Assembly: GCA_008360975.2 (NCBI GenBank)
Contig: VLJF02000046.1
Location: forward strand, 558,001 to 622,000
Length of the DNA stretch: 64,000 nt
Source of the DNA: Lichenostomus cassidix
Taxonomy: Eukaryota; Chordata; Aves; Passeriformes; Meliphagidae
Direction: 5' to 3'
Positions 10,733-23,189 of the stretch are shown piece by piece. Every line of letters begins with the position of its first letter. Position 1 is the first letter of the stretch. The notes under the pieces were generated by a model, which saw only the letters and a list, made by a program, of their open reading frames with translations, was not told the origin of the DNA and ran no database searches. The translations under genes were made by a program, and so were the position numbers.

Positions 10733-10751
10733 ATCACGTCGGGGGTCACCA
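10733..10751 (-). other. Primer-binding site, tRNA-Trp type with one extra C
   Basis: Minus strand reads TGGTGACCCCCGACGTGAT. It equals the tRNA-Trp primer site used by avian leukosis-sarcoma viruses except for five C's where four are expected. It lies three bases after the LTR. Confidence 0.85.
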
Positions 10752-10754
10752 TTA

Positions 10755-11169
10755 TGCCGAGAAACAGAGGCTTGACAATCCAATATGGGTTTACTACAAG
10801 CTTCAGTTTATTGATCTACAGTATACAGTTTTATAGTGTAGTTACCTAGATCATGCATATTCTGTAATCGTACAATATTATTGGTTATATACTTCCACGC
10901 CCTAAGTTTGGCTACTTGCCTTAACATGTATCTATGTTTATCTATAATGCCTGATTTCTGCATTCTTGTTTGCAATTAACGCATTCTCGACGACTCCCAC
11001 CACCTCTATGTTGCAGCCAAGGTTATGGTGACATAGATCGCTGATTGGACACAGGTATCTAATTAATAGTTGGTTGAATATGGCTATTGTCAAGAAGCAG
11101 CTTGTCTAAGTGTTAAGAAACAGCTTATTTAAGTCTGTATGTTCTTTTTCTATTAGCTAATTCCCCACA
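10755..11169 (-). mobile_element. 5' LTR of the alpharetrovirus-like ERV
   Basis: 415 bases. On the minus strand it starts TGTGGGGAATTAGC and ends TCGGCA. Minus-strand TATAAA (10835-10830) and AATAAA (10812-10807) lie about 20 bases apart, which implies a very short R region, as in alpharetroviruses. The right boundary at 11169 falls inside a sequence that continues uninterrupted in the inverted duplicate near 51165, so the insertion came after the duplication or hit only this arm. Confidence 0.85.
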
Positions 11170-11219
11170 TAAATTCATGTATCATGGAATGATTCTCTCT
11201 GCACACCCGGGTTATGTGT

Positions 11220-11345
11220 TAAAGAAAGATTGGATGTGGCACTCGATGCCATGGTCTGGGTGACAAGCTGGTGTAAGGTCACAGGTTGGACCTGATGGTC
11301 TCAAAGGTCTTTTCCAACCTGTTTTATCCTGTGATTGTGTCTCTG
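11220..11345 (+). mobile_element. CR1 LINE 3' end
   Basis: Contains the CR1 tail wording: GGTTGGACCTGATGGTCTC, then AGGTCTTTTCCAACCTG and a final TGTGATTGTG. The same CR1 piece appears in the inverted block at about 50865-51000. Confidence 0.8.
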
Positions 11346-12959
11346 GGGTACCAGGAGCTGCCTGAGGAGCCCTGGGGCCAACTCTCTGCTGCTGTCCTGG
11401 GCAGCAGGGCTGGCCCTGGGACTGCAGGAACTGCCCAAGCTGAGCATCTCCTGAGCATTCCAGACCCAGAGTCGCTGTCCCTGACCTCCAGTGCCTCCAA
11501 TTCCTGCTGCAGGGCCAGACAGGGCTGGGCTGCTCTGCAGGGCTGCAGATGGGACATGGATTTCAGTGCTGGGAGATGGAGAGAAGGAGCAGATTCCAGC
11601 AAGGCTGTGCCTGGGACAGCTTGGGAGCCACAGGAGTTTTAGCAGGGTGTGGGAAGAAGGCAGCAGTTGGGAATCCCACAGGAATTGGCCATTCCTCAGC
11701 CAAACACAGCTTTTTGTCTGAAGCAACAGCAAGTGAGGAGAGAGGGACATGAGGAAAGCTTTGGGAGCTCCCAGGGTCAGAGGGAGGTGGGAAATGGGGC
11801 AGTGGGTAAAGTCTGCAAGGGAAGCAGCACAGGCCTAGGCCAGGGGAGGAGAGCTGCACTGGGGTGACCAAAGGCCTTGGAGGGGACTGGGACCACCCCC
11901 TGCCAGCAGCAATGACATTTGTGTCCCCTGGCTGTGGCTGCTGTCCCTGCCACTGAGGCCCATGAGAAGACACCAGTTCCTTGCAGCCCCAGGGCTTGTG
12001 GCCTCCTCCCCCAGCCCACAGAGCTTTGCAGGGCTCCTGCTGCTCTCCTGCCCTCACCATCCCACACCCCACATCCCACTGCTCCGCGAGAGCCACGAGC
12101 ATCCTGTGAGGCCACCGATCCCCATTGCCAGGGCATGGGGGTCAGGCCTTGGCTGTCCTGCTTGGCCAAGCCCAGGCAGAGCTTTCACAGCCACATTGCA
12201 GAGTCAATTTCCCACCTGGAGCCGCTGGTGCCTCTGAGTTCTGCTTCCCCAGCCCCAGGGATGCTCTCCTTGGCTGCTCATTGCCCCCATGGTCTCTTGG
12301 CAGGGATGGCCTCAGTGGGGGCTGCTGACTTCCTCAGCAACTTGGAGATTGCTGCTGAATTTTCCTTTTCCAGGAGCTTTTTCAGCCTTCAGCTCTTCAC
12401 TTTAGGAATTCAGTGCCAAAGGCTCATTAACATTTCAAAACACCATAACAAGACAAGCCCCTGGGAATCATTTAAGTTTTCAATTGTTTTATGGTTAATT
12501 ATACAGTTCTCAGAAGTCTATTGGCAGTGAATATACTGTATTTAAAACAATGTTGAGAGAATTGTTTTGTCCTGTTCAATTTTCTTTTCCTATTTATAGA
12601 TTGGTATTTGTAATCTCCAGTTGGTATTGATTGCTAGCACCTCCTAATGCAATCTGAAGGGACATGAAATCAAGACCCTTCATGCCTGACAATCAATCAG
12701 ACTCTGTCCCTAACACCCACCCCACCATTTCCCTCATCCAAGCCCTGGGACTCAGAGCAGCTTTGTGCAAATCTCAGCTTCCTCCACTCCAGGCTGCATC
12801 TGCAGCTTTCAGCTCCTTGGCACAAACTCCCAGCTGCTTTTCTTGGAGAAGGAGCTGCCTGAGACACAGAGGGATGTTCATTTATTGTCAGCAAACAGTA
12901 GCAAGGGAATGCAGAGCTCCATAAAAGACAGAAGTCCAGCCCAAGCAGTGCTGGGCAAT

Positions 12960-13240
12960 GGAGTCACACCCAGGGGTGTCCCCAGGGCTCAGGATTGGGG
13001 CCACTTCAGTGAAATCTCTTTATTGCTGATCTGGATGAGGGCACCGAGGGCACCCTCAGTCAGTTGCCAGGTGACCCCAAGCTGGGTGGGAGTGTGGCTG
13101 TGCTGGAGGGCAGGAAGCTCTGCAGAGGGATCTGGACAGGCTGCAGCCATGGGCCAGGACAATTGGATGAGGTTCAGCAAGGCCAAGGGCAGCGTCCTGC
13201 CCTGGGGTCACAACCACACCAAATCCCTGGCTGTGCCCTG
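12960..13240 (+). mobile_element. CR1 LINE fragment
   Basis: Includes TGATCTGGATGAGGGCA, CCAAGCTGGGTGGGAGTG and GGGATCTGGACAGGCTG, standard CR1 ORF2 3' wording. It is repeated in inverted form at about 48990-49215. Confidence 0.85.
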
Positions 13241-13837
13241 GCCCTGATCCCCACAGCCTGTCCTGTTTGCTTCATCCCTCCATTGCCAGGGACTTTGTGG
13301 GACAAGGGAGCTCTGCTCTGGGGATGAAGGGAGATGCAAGTGCAGCCACTGGAGTGGGAACCACAAGTGATCAGGTTTGTGTCCTTTGGGGTTCAGGAAC
13401 AGGTAAAAGTTGGAGGCAAAGAAAAGTTTTTTGCCCACAATGACGTTGAACAGGATACAGTTTAATAACCATCACAGCTCTTCCCTCAGCTCTGTGCAAC
13501 ATCCCAGCAGCATCTGTGGTGATCGAGTCCACCATTCACAATGGACTACTGTATTAAACCAATTTAAAGAAGAGGATTCTATGATAGATATAAACAAGAT
13601 TAAGGTGTTTTGTCAGTATGCTGTGCCTGGACTGGGGATAAAATAGCTTGGACAACGCCTAATTGGCAAAGCTCTCATTGTTCTATGTAGAATGGGGTCA
13701 TGCTGCTTTTGCTCTCAACCAGGGCCATTGCCATGGGGAGTCCCCTGCAGGGGCAGACACTGCCATTTGTCCCTCTGGGATGCCACGGGGGTACTGCCAA
13801 GATGAGCTCTCCTCTCCTTGGAGCCCTTCATGGGCAC

Positions 13838-14810
13838 AGAGACCTGAGAGACCTTCCCAGGACAGACTCAGGCCAAGGAGCCCTTGAGTCCCTCAGCCCC
13901 ACATCGGTGTCTGCTGGAATTCAATCCCCCTCCCCATCCCACAGCAGCTCTGCATTTCCCTCCTCCAGCCTTGGTCTCTAGCACAGCCATGGAGGCTCTT
14001 TTGGCTCTGCACTTTTCCTGCAGCCACCAAGGCCAGCTGAGCTCTGCATTTCCCACACTCAGCCCTGCCCAGCACAGGCAATGCCCAGCAATTCCTTGTC
14101 TGCTCCTGGCCTTGCTGTAACCCCCGGCAGCAGCTCTGTGGCCCCTTTGTGCCCCGCTGCCCCAGCCATGGTGCCACAGCCTCCTGTGCAGCCCAGCCCA
14201 GGCCAGGAGCATTCCGGGTGGGAACAGCCCCTGTGCCATGGTGCCCACAGAAGCCCCTGGGGCTCTGTGCCCCCATGGCCTCCCTGCTGGGCAGCCTCTC
14301 CAAGCTCCTGCACAGCCCGTGGCACCTGTGGGCCTTCCCAGCCAGCCCTGCCCCAGGCTCTGCCGGGCTCGGGGCCAGCAGAGAGGCCGGGCAGGGCTGG
14401 CCATTGCCGGGAACAGGCCCTGAGCCCCGCAGCAGGATGGAGCTGGGGCACAGCCAAACTCACCCGCAAACCTGGGCTGAGCAGCCAGGGCTGGCAATGG
14501 CTGGGGACAGAGGCTGGGGCTGACAAATGTCCTGGGCCCCCTCCCTGCTCTGTCCGTGCCACCAAGGGCACAGAGCAGCCTCCTCTCTCGGGCACTTATG
14601 TTGCCAGGTGAAGATGTGTTTCCAAACCCAGCAGGTCAACACAGTGCTAATTCTGCAAAATCATTAACCTACGGAAACCAATCAAAACTATATTAAAAAT
14701 TAACCAAGGAGGGGAATAAAAAACTACAGTTCATTTTTCAAGAGTCTCCAAAATAACAAAAAAAAAATTCAGTAAGGACAGATATGGACAGTCATGACAT
14801 GCACTGGAAG
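13838..14810 (+). repeat. Duplication block X (3' flank of OR1), left copy
   Basis: Lies downstream of OR1 (which is on the minus strand). It is repeated in inverted orientation downstream of OR3 at 36590-37543. GC-rich; apparent open frames of 120-210 codons occur on both strands in both copies, but no domain is recognised. Confidence 0.85.
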
Positions 14811-15768
14811 CCACAGAGAGAAGAAAGTGGGCATAATCTGAATGCAGAAAAGCATTGTCCAGTCATTGTTTTCCTCAAGGCGTCTTTGAGATCCTGATTC
14901 CTCAGGCTGTAGATGAGGGGGTTCAGGGTTGGAGGCACCACCGAGTACAGAACTGACAAAGCAAGATCCAGAGATGGGGAAGACATTGAAAGTGGCTTCA
15001 GGTAGGTAAAAAATGCAGTGCTGATAAACAGGGAGACCACAGCCAGGTGAGGGAGGCATGTGGAAAAGGCTTTGTGCCGTCCCTGCTCAGAGGGGATCCT
15101 CAGCACAGCCCTGAAGATCTGCACATAGGAAAAAACTATGAACACAAAACAACCAAATAACAGAAAAGCACTAACCACAATGAGCCCAAGTTCCCTGAGA
15201 GAGGAATGGGAGCAGGAGAGCTTGAGGATGTGTGGGATTTCACAGAAGAACTGGCCTATGGCATTCCGTGGCACAGGGGCAGGGAAAATGTATTGGCTGT
15301 GTGCAGCAGAGCATAGAGAAAGCCACTGGCCCAGGCAGCTGCTGCCATGTGGGCACAAGCTCTGCTGCCCAGGAGGGTCCCATAGTGCAGGGGTTTGCAG
15401 ATGGACACATAGCGGTCATAGCTCATGGTGGTGAGGAGGGCAAACTCTGCTGACATGAAGAACAGAAAGAAAAATACCTGAGCAGCACATCCTGAGTAGA
15501 TGTCCCTGGTGTCCCAGAGGGAATTGTGCATGGCTTTGGGGACAGTGGTGCAGATGGAGCCCAGGTCAGCCAGGGCCAGGTTGAGCAGGAAGAAGAACAT
15601 GGGGGTGTGCAGGCGGTGGTTCCAGGCTACGGCGCTGATGATGAGGCTGTTGGCCAGGAGGGCAGCCAGGGAGATGCCCAGGAAGAGGCAGAAGTGCAGG
15701 AGCTGCAGCTGCCGTGTGTCTGCGAATGGCAGGAGGAGGAAGTGGCTGATGGAGCTGCTGTTGGACAT
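14792..15768 (-). pseudogene. Olfactory receptor OR1, OR14-like, frameshifted
   Basis: Seven-transmembrane odorant receptor copy. The start MSNSSSISHFLLLPFADT, helix 1 (ANSLIISAV), helix 3 end (SYDRYVSICKPLHY), helix 6 start (KAFSTCLPHL) and helix 7 (NPLIYSLRN) are all present. A one-base deletion near 15272, after the LPLCHG segment of extracellular loop 2, shifts the frame: residues 1-170 and the rest are in different frames. A three-base deletion also removes one residue before the conserved Cys of helix 3 (DIYSGC where OR5 has DISYSGC). The C-terminus is extended compared with OR5. A single-base assembly error cannot be excluded, so the gene could be intact in the animal. Confidence 0.92.
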
Positions 15769-18700
15769 TTTGATCCTCTGGCCATGGGGACCTGTTCATG
15801 GAGAAAAGGACAGTGACAAGTCAGGGTAGACATTCCTGAGCAAAGTACAAGCCCTTTCTCCCAGCCCTGCCCCTCCCACTCTGTTTCCCCCAATTTCCCT
15901 TTGCTCAGAGCTCTTCCTCCAGCCCCATGCCTGGAGCTCTGCTGGGATCTGGCCCTGTTGCTGTGACAAGCAGTGGCTCTGCCCATGGACACTGAGGAGT
16001 CAGCTCTGCTCTGCAGCAGTGGGTCATGGGAATGGGGGACAGGGACCAGTCCTGGGTTGGACTTTGTCAGACCAAACTGCCCCTAAGGCAGAGGAGCTTG
16101 GCAGCATCTCCTGTCCCAGGGCTAAGGAACAGTGACAGCCAAAGGCACTTTGAGAGGATTTCCTGCTGTGCTCAGGGAGGACAGAGAGAACTGTGCAAGG
16201 CAAGAGCATTGGCTGTAACTCAGTGAAGGGTGAGGGGAGCTGCTCTGTTGCTCCATCTGTTCCCAGCTGCCCTTTCTGAGATCAAGGGCACTCACTGTGT
16301 TCCCCTGAAAATCACCCTGACACAGCTGAGAGCAGAGGGACTCACAGCAGAGCCAAATGGCTCAGCCTTTCTCAGAGTCTCAGCCTCACTGCTGGCCAAG
16401 GACACTCCTGTCCCCCAGTGTCCCCTGGAAGGCAGCTCACAGCTTGGATGGACATCCTGAGGACACAGCAAGGGTCCTGGCCATGGAACTGCTTGAGGAG
16501 AGTCATTTCATTGCCAGCCTGCCAGCCTGACCTGCCCAGAGCTGCCCAGGGCAGAGGGAGCTGGGACACCTCATTGCTGTGCTCACCCTGCACAGGAGGA
16601 GCCCCAAGGGCTGCGCCTGACCCTGCAGCTGCAACTGCCATTGCCAGAGAGCCTGTCAGCAATGCCAGGAGCAGCTGAGCAAGGCAAGGAGAGAGACAGC
16701 CGAGCCCTGAGGAAAAGCCTTTCCCTGCCCAGCCCTGCACAGCCCCTCGCAGGCAGCAGCAGTGCAGGACAGTCGCCCTCAGGCCCTGGTCAGCAGGGAA
16801 TGGGCAATGGCAGGAGAGATGCTCTTCATCTCTGGTGCTGCTCTGCCGGCCCAGGAGGGGACTGAGGGCCCCGAGCCCCCGGGCTGAGGGCTGTGCTGGC
16901 TGCCAGGGGACACAAGAGCTCTGCTGCTCAGGGCAGTGTGTGCACTGCAGGGCAGGGCCGGCAGGTGCCACATGTCCCCTGCAGCAGGGCTTCCCTCAGC
17001 ATTGCCTCCCTGCCTGCCTGCCCAGGGCTCTGCTGCTGGAGCTGTCCCAGCCGGGAGCTGTTGCTGTGGCCCCGGGCTCCTTCCCTGCCAGTGCTGCCAG
17101 AGCCCAGGGCAGCCCCTGGGCCAGCTGTGCCCTGCAGCCCCTCGGGGGTGCAGGGATTAAAGAGCAGCTGGAAGCTGGGCATGAGCTGGAGCTCTGAGCA
17201 GCCCTGGCCCACACAGCACCCTGTGCCCAGCAGCAGGACCTGCCCTGGCAGGAGTCACTCCTTGCAGCCACAGCTTCACTCCACCCTCCATGGGGAGCTC
17301 CCAGGCAGGCTCAGAGCTGCCCCTGGCAGGTGGCAGATCCCCTGCCCTGGCAAAGAGCCCTCAGGGCTGCAGGAGCTGCTCTGCAGGGCAGCCCTGGGCA
17401 CCCCTGGCTGCACCCCCACCTTCCCAGCCTGCAGCCATCCCTGGCAGCAGGAGCTGTCCTGCCCTGTCCCTCTGACGGTGCCCAGGGCAGCCCTGCTCTG
17501 CAGCACATCCTCCCCCAAACCAGAAACACCAGCAGAGCCATCCTTACAGTCATATCATTGCTGTCATGTGTCAGCTTTAGGAGATCCCTGCAGCCAGTGA
17601 CTTACTGTGTCAGAAGTTGTGAAGATTTCTCCATGAATAAGCTCAGAATTGTCCTTCCAGTTGCTGTAAGCCTCTGTCTGCTTCACTCCTCTCAGGTACC
17701 TGCAGGCAGCACCCTCAGCCCTGCTGGGCTGGGAGAGAAACTGCTCCTCAGGAGAAGTGTCTTTTTGTACCTCTCCTTGGTTGCCAGGAGCTCCCTCTGT
17801 GCCAGGAGCCCAGCCCAGCTCAGCAGCACAGCAACAGCACAAGGACTTTAATGAGCCTCTCAGGAATTTGGTGTTGTTTATAAATGAATCAGTCCCTGAG
17901 AGTGTTCAAAAAACTTCTCAAGAACTCAGATTCAAACTCCAAAGTTTCTTTTACTTTTAATATGTCTCACTGAGGGACACGACTAAGAAAGTATCCCCAG
18001 GTTCCAGTTAGAGCAGAACACTGGAGGCAGTGATGACAGCTGGGGACAAACAAGCCAAAGGTGTCTCTGACGCTGAGCAAACCTGGATGTATTTCAGGAA
18101 TGCAAAGGGCCAAGGCCTGAGCCCCAGCCCCTGGCAAGGCAGATCCTGTCCCTCCCTCAGTGCTCAGGGCTCTTCCCGGGGCACTAGCATGTGGGGATGT
18201 GCAATGCCAAGGGCAGGACCATGGGGCAGCCCCTGCCAGGCTGCTGGGCAGGGACAAGGAGGCAATGAGGCCCCAGGGCTGCAAGGGTTACTTGTGTCCT
18301 CCTCATGGCCTCAGGGCCAGGGACAGCAGCCATGGCCAAAGTGCTGCACAAGTTGGCTCTGTCAGGGCCTTGCAGCTCCTGCACATCCCTCTGCCCTCTC
18401 CAGCCCAGGCTGTCCTACGCTGTCCATGCCCTGTGCCTCTGTCCCTGCAGGCTGTCGTCATCCCCCGGCTGCCCCACCTCGCTGGCCCTTCCTTTGCTGA
18501 CAGCTCTGCGTCCTGCCTGCCTCTGCCTTGGCACACAAAGCCTTGGGCTTGATACCAGAAGGCCTAATTCAATTTTTGCTATGCCTGTGAACTTTCAGCA
18601 GGGAAAGAAGGCATGCAAGGTCTGCTTTCCCAGCGAGGATGGTTGGAAGAGAAGAAGAGGACATCTGGTTGAAGGTGGCAGTGACAGAAAAAAGAAGGAC

Positions 18701-18835
18701 TAAATCTGGAATTTGGGGTGGGTTTTATGGTAATGGATAAATTGTAATACACATGTAGCAACTGTACATAAGCAATACACTTGTGGAATCCAGTTTCCAC
18801 GTAAGGTTAGGAGTTATCTCCCATTGGACCTCAAT
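15769..18835 (-). repeat. Duplication block Y (OR 5' flank), OR1 copy
   Basis: 5' flank of OR1. The same block is inverted at 39553-42220 (OR4), in the same orientation at 59612-61740 (OR5), and diverged at 29690-30690 (OR2). This copy alone has about 390 extra bases (16937-17330) compared with the OR4 and OR5 copies. Confidence 0.88.
15790..15815 (-). promoter_or_regulatory. Splice acceptor before OR1
   Basis: On the minus strand a pyrimidine-rich tract (CTGTCCTTTTCTCC) followed by ATGAACAG ends at 15792, about 25 bases before the ATG. The same signal precedes OR4 and OR5, and in altered form OR2. It suggests a spliced 5'UTR with the whole coding frame in the last exon. Confidence 0.6.
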
Positions 18836-18837
18836 AA

Positions 18838-18900
18838 ATGATAAATAATATGATGAATATATGATGAATATATGATGAATATATGATGAATACATGATGC
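18838..18900. repeat. ATGATGAAT microsatellite
   Basis: Repeated ATATGATGA units at the junction of block Y and the 39-bp satellite. It is absent at the matching junction of the inverted copy near 39553. Confidence 0.85.
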
Positions 18901-18954
18901 CCTCTTAAATACCAAACTAGTGTTACGGAGTCTTATTCTGACATTTTGTCAATT

Positions 18955-21125
18955 TGATGAAAGCAAGGCCACACAGATCCAAGGAGTCCACGGTGACACA
19001 GCGGAACCCCATGGAACCAAGGAAACATTTTGACACTTTGGGGTCCCATGGAACCAAGGAGATCATTGCTGAAAATACGGAACCCCATGGAACCAAAAGT
19101 CCATTGTGACAGAGACGGGCATCATTGAACCATGGGTCCACTGTGACACAGCAGGACCTCATGACACCAAGGAGACCACTGTGACTCTATGGAACCTCAT
19201 GGGACTAAGAGGCCATTGTGACACTGAAGAGCTTCAGGGAACCAAGGGTCTATTTTGACACAGCAAGACCTCACTGGAACAAAGGAACCATTGTAAACAG
19301 TATGGAAACCCATGACACCAAGGGTCCATTGTGACACTGTGGGGCCACATGGAACCAAAAAGCCATTGTAACACGTCAGGGCTGCATGGAACCAATGGTC
19401 CATTGTTATACTGCAGATCCAAGGTGACCATGGTGAAACTATGGAACCTCCTGGAACCACGGGTCCATTGTGATATAGCAGGGCCTCATGGAATCAAGGT
19501 GACCATGTTATGCTAGGGAACCTCATGGAAAAAGGAATCCATGGTGACTCTGCAGATCCAAGGAGACCACGGCTGACAGTACGAAAGCTCATGGAACTAA
19601 AAGTCCATTGTGACACAGCAAGGCCTCATGGAACCATGGGTCCATGGTGACACTGTGGGGCCACATGGAGCTAAGGAGCCATAGTGACACTGCAGTTCTC
19701 CGTGGAGCAAAGGGGCCATTCTGATACTGCCGGGCCTCATAGAACCGAGGTGCCAATTGTGACACTGCAGGGCCTCATATAACCAAGGGGCGACTGCAGT
19801 ATGGCAGGGCCTCATGGAATCAAGGGGACCGTAGTGACACTGTGGAGCTCCATGGGACAAAGGGTCCATTCTGACACCATGGAACCAAGGAGACCACTGT
19901 TACATTACAGGACAGCATGGAACCAAGGAAGCCATCATGAGCCAGTGGGGCCTCATGGAACCATGGAGACCATTACGACACTTTGAGGCCTCATGGAACC
20001 AAAGGACCATTGTGGCACTGCAGGGCCTCATGGAACCAAAGCCACAACAGTGACACTGTGGGGCTGCCAGGGACCAAGGGAGTGCAGAACCAAGAAGACC
20101 ATTGTGGCACTACAGGGCCTCATTAAACCATGGAGGCCATTTTTATACTTCAAGACCTCATGGAACCAAGCACTTATAGCACTTCAGGGCCTTGTTGAAC
20201 CAAGGGGACCATAGTGACCCTATGGGACTCAATGGATCCAAGGAGCCATTGTGATACTGTGGGGCTCAATGGAACCAAGGGGCCATTGTGACACTTTGCA
20301 GCCCCATGGATCCAAGGAATCCATTGTGACACTACAAGGCCTCATGGAGGCAAGGAACCATAGTGACGCTATGGGGTCTTGTCAGGCCAAGGGGCAATTG
20401 TGGCACTGTGTGGCACTACTGAACCAAGGGGACCATTCTGACACTACTGGGCCCCATAGAACTAAGGATTCATCTAACAGTGTGGGGACTCATAGAACAA
20501 AAGGTCCATTCTGACATTGTGGGGCCTCATGGAATACTGGAGACCATTATGACACTTCAAGGCCTTGTTGAATCAAGCAGAACCTTGTGTCCATTGTGAA
20601 AAAGGAGTCCATTGTGACACTACAGGACCGCATGGAAGCAATGAGACCATTCTGACACTGTGAGTCCCCATGGAACTAAGGGTTCATTGTGATACTGTGG
20701 TACCGAGGAGACCACTGTGGCCCTTCAAGGCCTCATGGAAGCAAGGTGCCAGTGTGACACAGCTGCGCCTCATGCAACCAAAGGGCCACTGTGATCCTGA
20801 GGAGCACAATAGATCTGTGGGTCCATTGTGACACTGCAGGACTATATGGAATCATGGACACCACTATGACACTCTGAGGCCTCATGGAACCAAGGGGCCA
20901 TTTTGTCACTGTGCAGCTCCATGGAACCAAGGAAACCATTTTCACACTGCAAGGCCCCATGGAAAGAAGGGGCCATTGTGACACTACAGGACCCTATGGA
21001 AAAAAAGGTTCAGTGACACAGTGGGGCCTTGTGGAACTAAGGATGCAATCTGACACTACAGGGCTGAATGGAACCAAGGGGTAAATGTGACACTGCAGGG
21101 CCCCATGGGTCAAAGGGAGCATGGA
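18955..21125 (+). repeat. ~39-bp satellite array, largest copy
   Basis: About 55 diverged units. Each has CATGGAACCAAGG and CATTGTGACACTG in alternation. The same family is found at 27985-28480 (same orientation), 38518-39552 and 44800-45165 (inverted). Many short frames arise from the array and mean nothing. Confidence 0.93.
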
Positions 21126-22299
21126 ACATGAACAGGTCTGGCTTGCTTGGCCTCCCAAAGGCCACCTTTTTGGTGCAGCTGACCATGGCAAGGGTCGCTT
21201 CTCATCTGCCCCTTAAACACTGGAGTTCCATGCATTCCTTCTTATGGAGAAGAATCATCCCTTCTGTCCAGGTGCTCATGGCCAAAATTGGTACTCCTCC
21301 AAAATTCCCTATATGCCAGGGTTTCTCCCAGACAAAAGCTACCAGAGCAGACAGATTTGGCTGCCTTGGTCTCTGGTGGTTGCCTTCCATCTGCCTTCGA
21401 AACACTGGGGCTCCATGCTTTTCTTCTTATGGTGATGACTGGTCTTTCTCATCCAAGCAGGAATTAGGGAAGACAGACAACATGTTGGAAAGTAACCCTC
21501 AGAAATTTGCCTCTTGCCATGGTGAAAAAAAGAACGTTAGAACTCAGCAGCTAAAGGCTCGCTGAGTAGAACATTACAAAAATGACCTTGGCCAAAATCA
21601 GGGACATGGAAATTCATTTGCCAAAAATCATGTCCAACGAAACAAGCACTTCCCAGGGTTTATCTACATTGCAACACTCAAGACTTTCCCATGCCCCCCT
21701 CCCCTGCCTCCACTCCTGAGTCCACCCAACCTGTCCTGCCACAAGGTAAGTATCCAGGTTCTCTTTGCTGTTCTTCCGTGGAACAAGACTGTCATCTAGA
21801 GCCCTTTTCTGGTAATTTTGGGGAGGGGGCTTTTGTTACTTTATCAGAAAATAAAGTAACAAAGTCCTCTAGGTCAACTCTTGCAGCTTGCCCTCCTTCA
21901 GTGCCTGTGTGGTCCAATTCTGCTGAGTCCCAGATTTCTACCTTACAGGTTTAATTATCGTTATGAGAACTCAGCCATTTCTAGTTAAAAGATAACTGAG
22001 ATCTTCTCTACTTTAACAATACTCTAATAAATTTAATCTCTTAGCTAAACAATCCTCTACTGATTAATCTCTCTAGTGTATATAGGCTTTGGAAATTACA
22101 CCTCACCAGGTGCGATGCATTAGTCAAGCATTCTGGAGTGTCTAGTCCTTAAAAGTTACTCCCTAATTTTCTCAGGGTGTTTATCTTGTTAAACTAAACA
22201 CAGATCTAGACTGAAAACATCTGAAATAGCAAAGTCACAAAACCATCAATTCCTTAACTCACTACAGCACAGCTCCCTAAAGGACTACAAGATTCATAA
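21126..22299. other. No gene; contains a two-copy ~165-bp repeat
   Basis: Two related segments at about 21140-21260 and 21355-21450 share wording such as AAACACTGG and CATGCTTTTCTTCTTATGG. The rest is AT-rich and without recognisable coding content. Confidence 0.55.
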
Positions 22300-22527
22300 C
22301 TAAATATAACTCCTTGTCAATGGTCTGAGTTCCCTAAAGTAAGGAGGTTCTCCTTCCACCATCTCTACTGCTACCATCCCAAGTGACCAGATGTCCACCT
22401 TGGGGCCCTGAGCACCACTGCTCCCAGCAGGGGCCATCCCCTGAGCAGTCCCTACCACAGAACTCCATTTATTCTGTTCAGGGCCAAGCTGGGCACAGAG
22501 GCCAAAATCAGCTGAGGACAAAAACAA
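22300..22527 (-). pseudogene. PAK-like protein kinase relic
   Basis: Part of the C-lobe of a p21-activated serine/threonine kinase. Readable on the minus strand: [20 protein letters not shown] (Mg-binding DFG and activation loop), then [10 protein letters not shown] and EMVEGEPPY. The activation-segment APE is changed to APA and the loop lacks the usual Y-W residues, so it would not be an active kinase. No N-lobe, p21-binding domain or remaining C-lobe is nearby. PAK3-like copies are known to be multiplied in songbirds. Confidence 0.85.
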
Positions 22528-22559
22528 ATCCTGCTAAAAACAGCTGGAATGATGAAAAG

Positions 22560-23189
22560 AAACACAAGAATTCCCCACTCTCAAGCTGACAGTGTCCTGT
22601 GGAATGGTGCTGGAAAAGTGGCTGTGCTGTTTCCTCGGAGCTGTAGCCAAGGAAAGATGGAAGTGGCCACTTAGAGAAACCCTCAAGTGGCTTTGATTTA
22701 TTCACTTGAAGCTGCAGCTTGGAACTCTGTTCCTCTGGAAGGGACACACACAAACCAAAGCCACTCCTGACACCCTGCTTCTCTCCAGACCTCTCAGCAC
22801 TGGGCAGCTTCTCTCAGCTCACAGCAGGGCTCTGTGCACTCCCACAAGGAGCACTTCTGGGGGACTGCACCACTCAGAAGCAGCCCCACACCCCACAGCC
22901 TGCAAAGCAAACCAGCCAGCACACGGGTTCTGAACTGCCCCCTCTGCTCCCCCTAAGAACGTTTGGTTTTGCTGGGTTGGTTCCCCCTGCCCCAGTCCCA
23001 GCCTAGGGCCAGGAGGTGGCACAGGTTGTCAGCAGGACCAGGAGCCACCTCCAGTTCCACAACATCCACCCCCACACAGCCCCCTGTGCCAAACAGCAAC
23101 TTGGCAGTGGCTGAAGAATGAATCCCAACCCCAGCAAAGGGGAACCTCTGGTGCCCAGCCAGGCCCTGGGGCTGGGCTCACCTGACAAC
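22560..23189. other. No gene recognised
   Basis: Spacer between the two kinase relics. Small frames only. Confidence 0.5.

Larger units (their letters stand above)
11170..13680 (+). repeat. Duplication block A, left copy
   Basis: Non-coding block that is repeated in inverted orientation at 48540-51165. By eye the copies agree at well over 90% for long stretches, with indels. It contains CR1 pieces at both ends. Several open frames lie on both strands, but they shift between copies and look non-coding. Confidence 0.85.

Noticed and set aside
18955..21125. CRISPR-like alternation of repeat and spacer
   Set aside because: Both parts of the unit are repeated and diverge gradually; it is a eukaryotic satellite, not repeat plus unique spacers.
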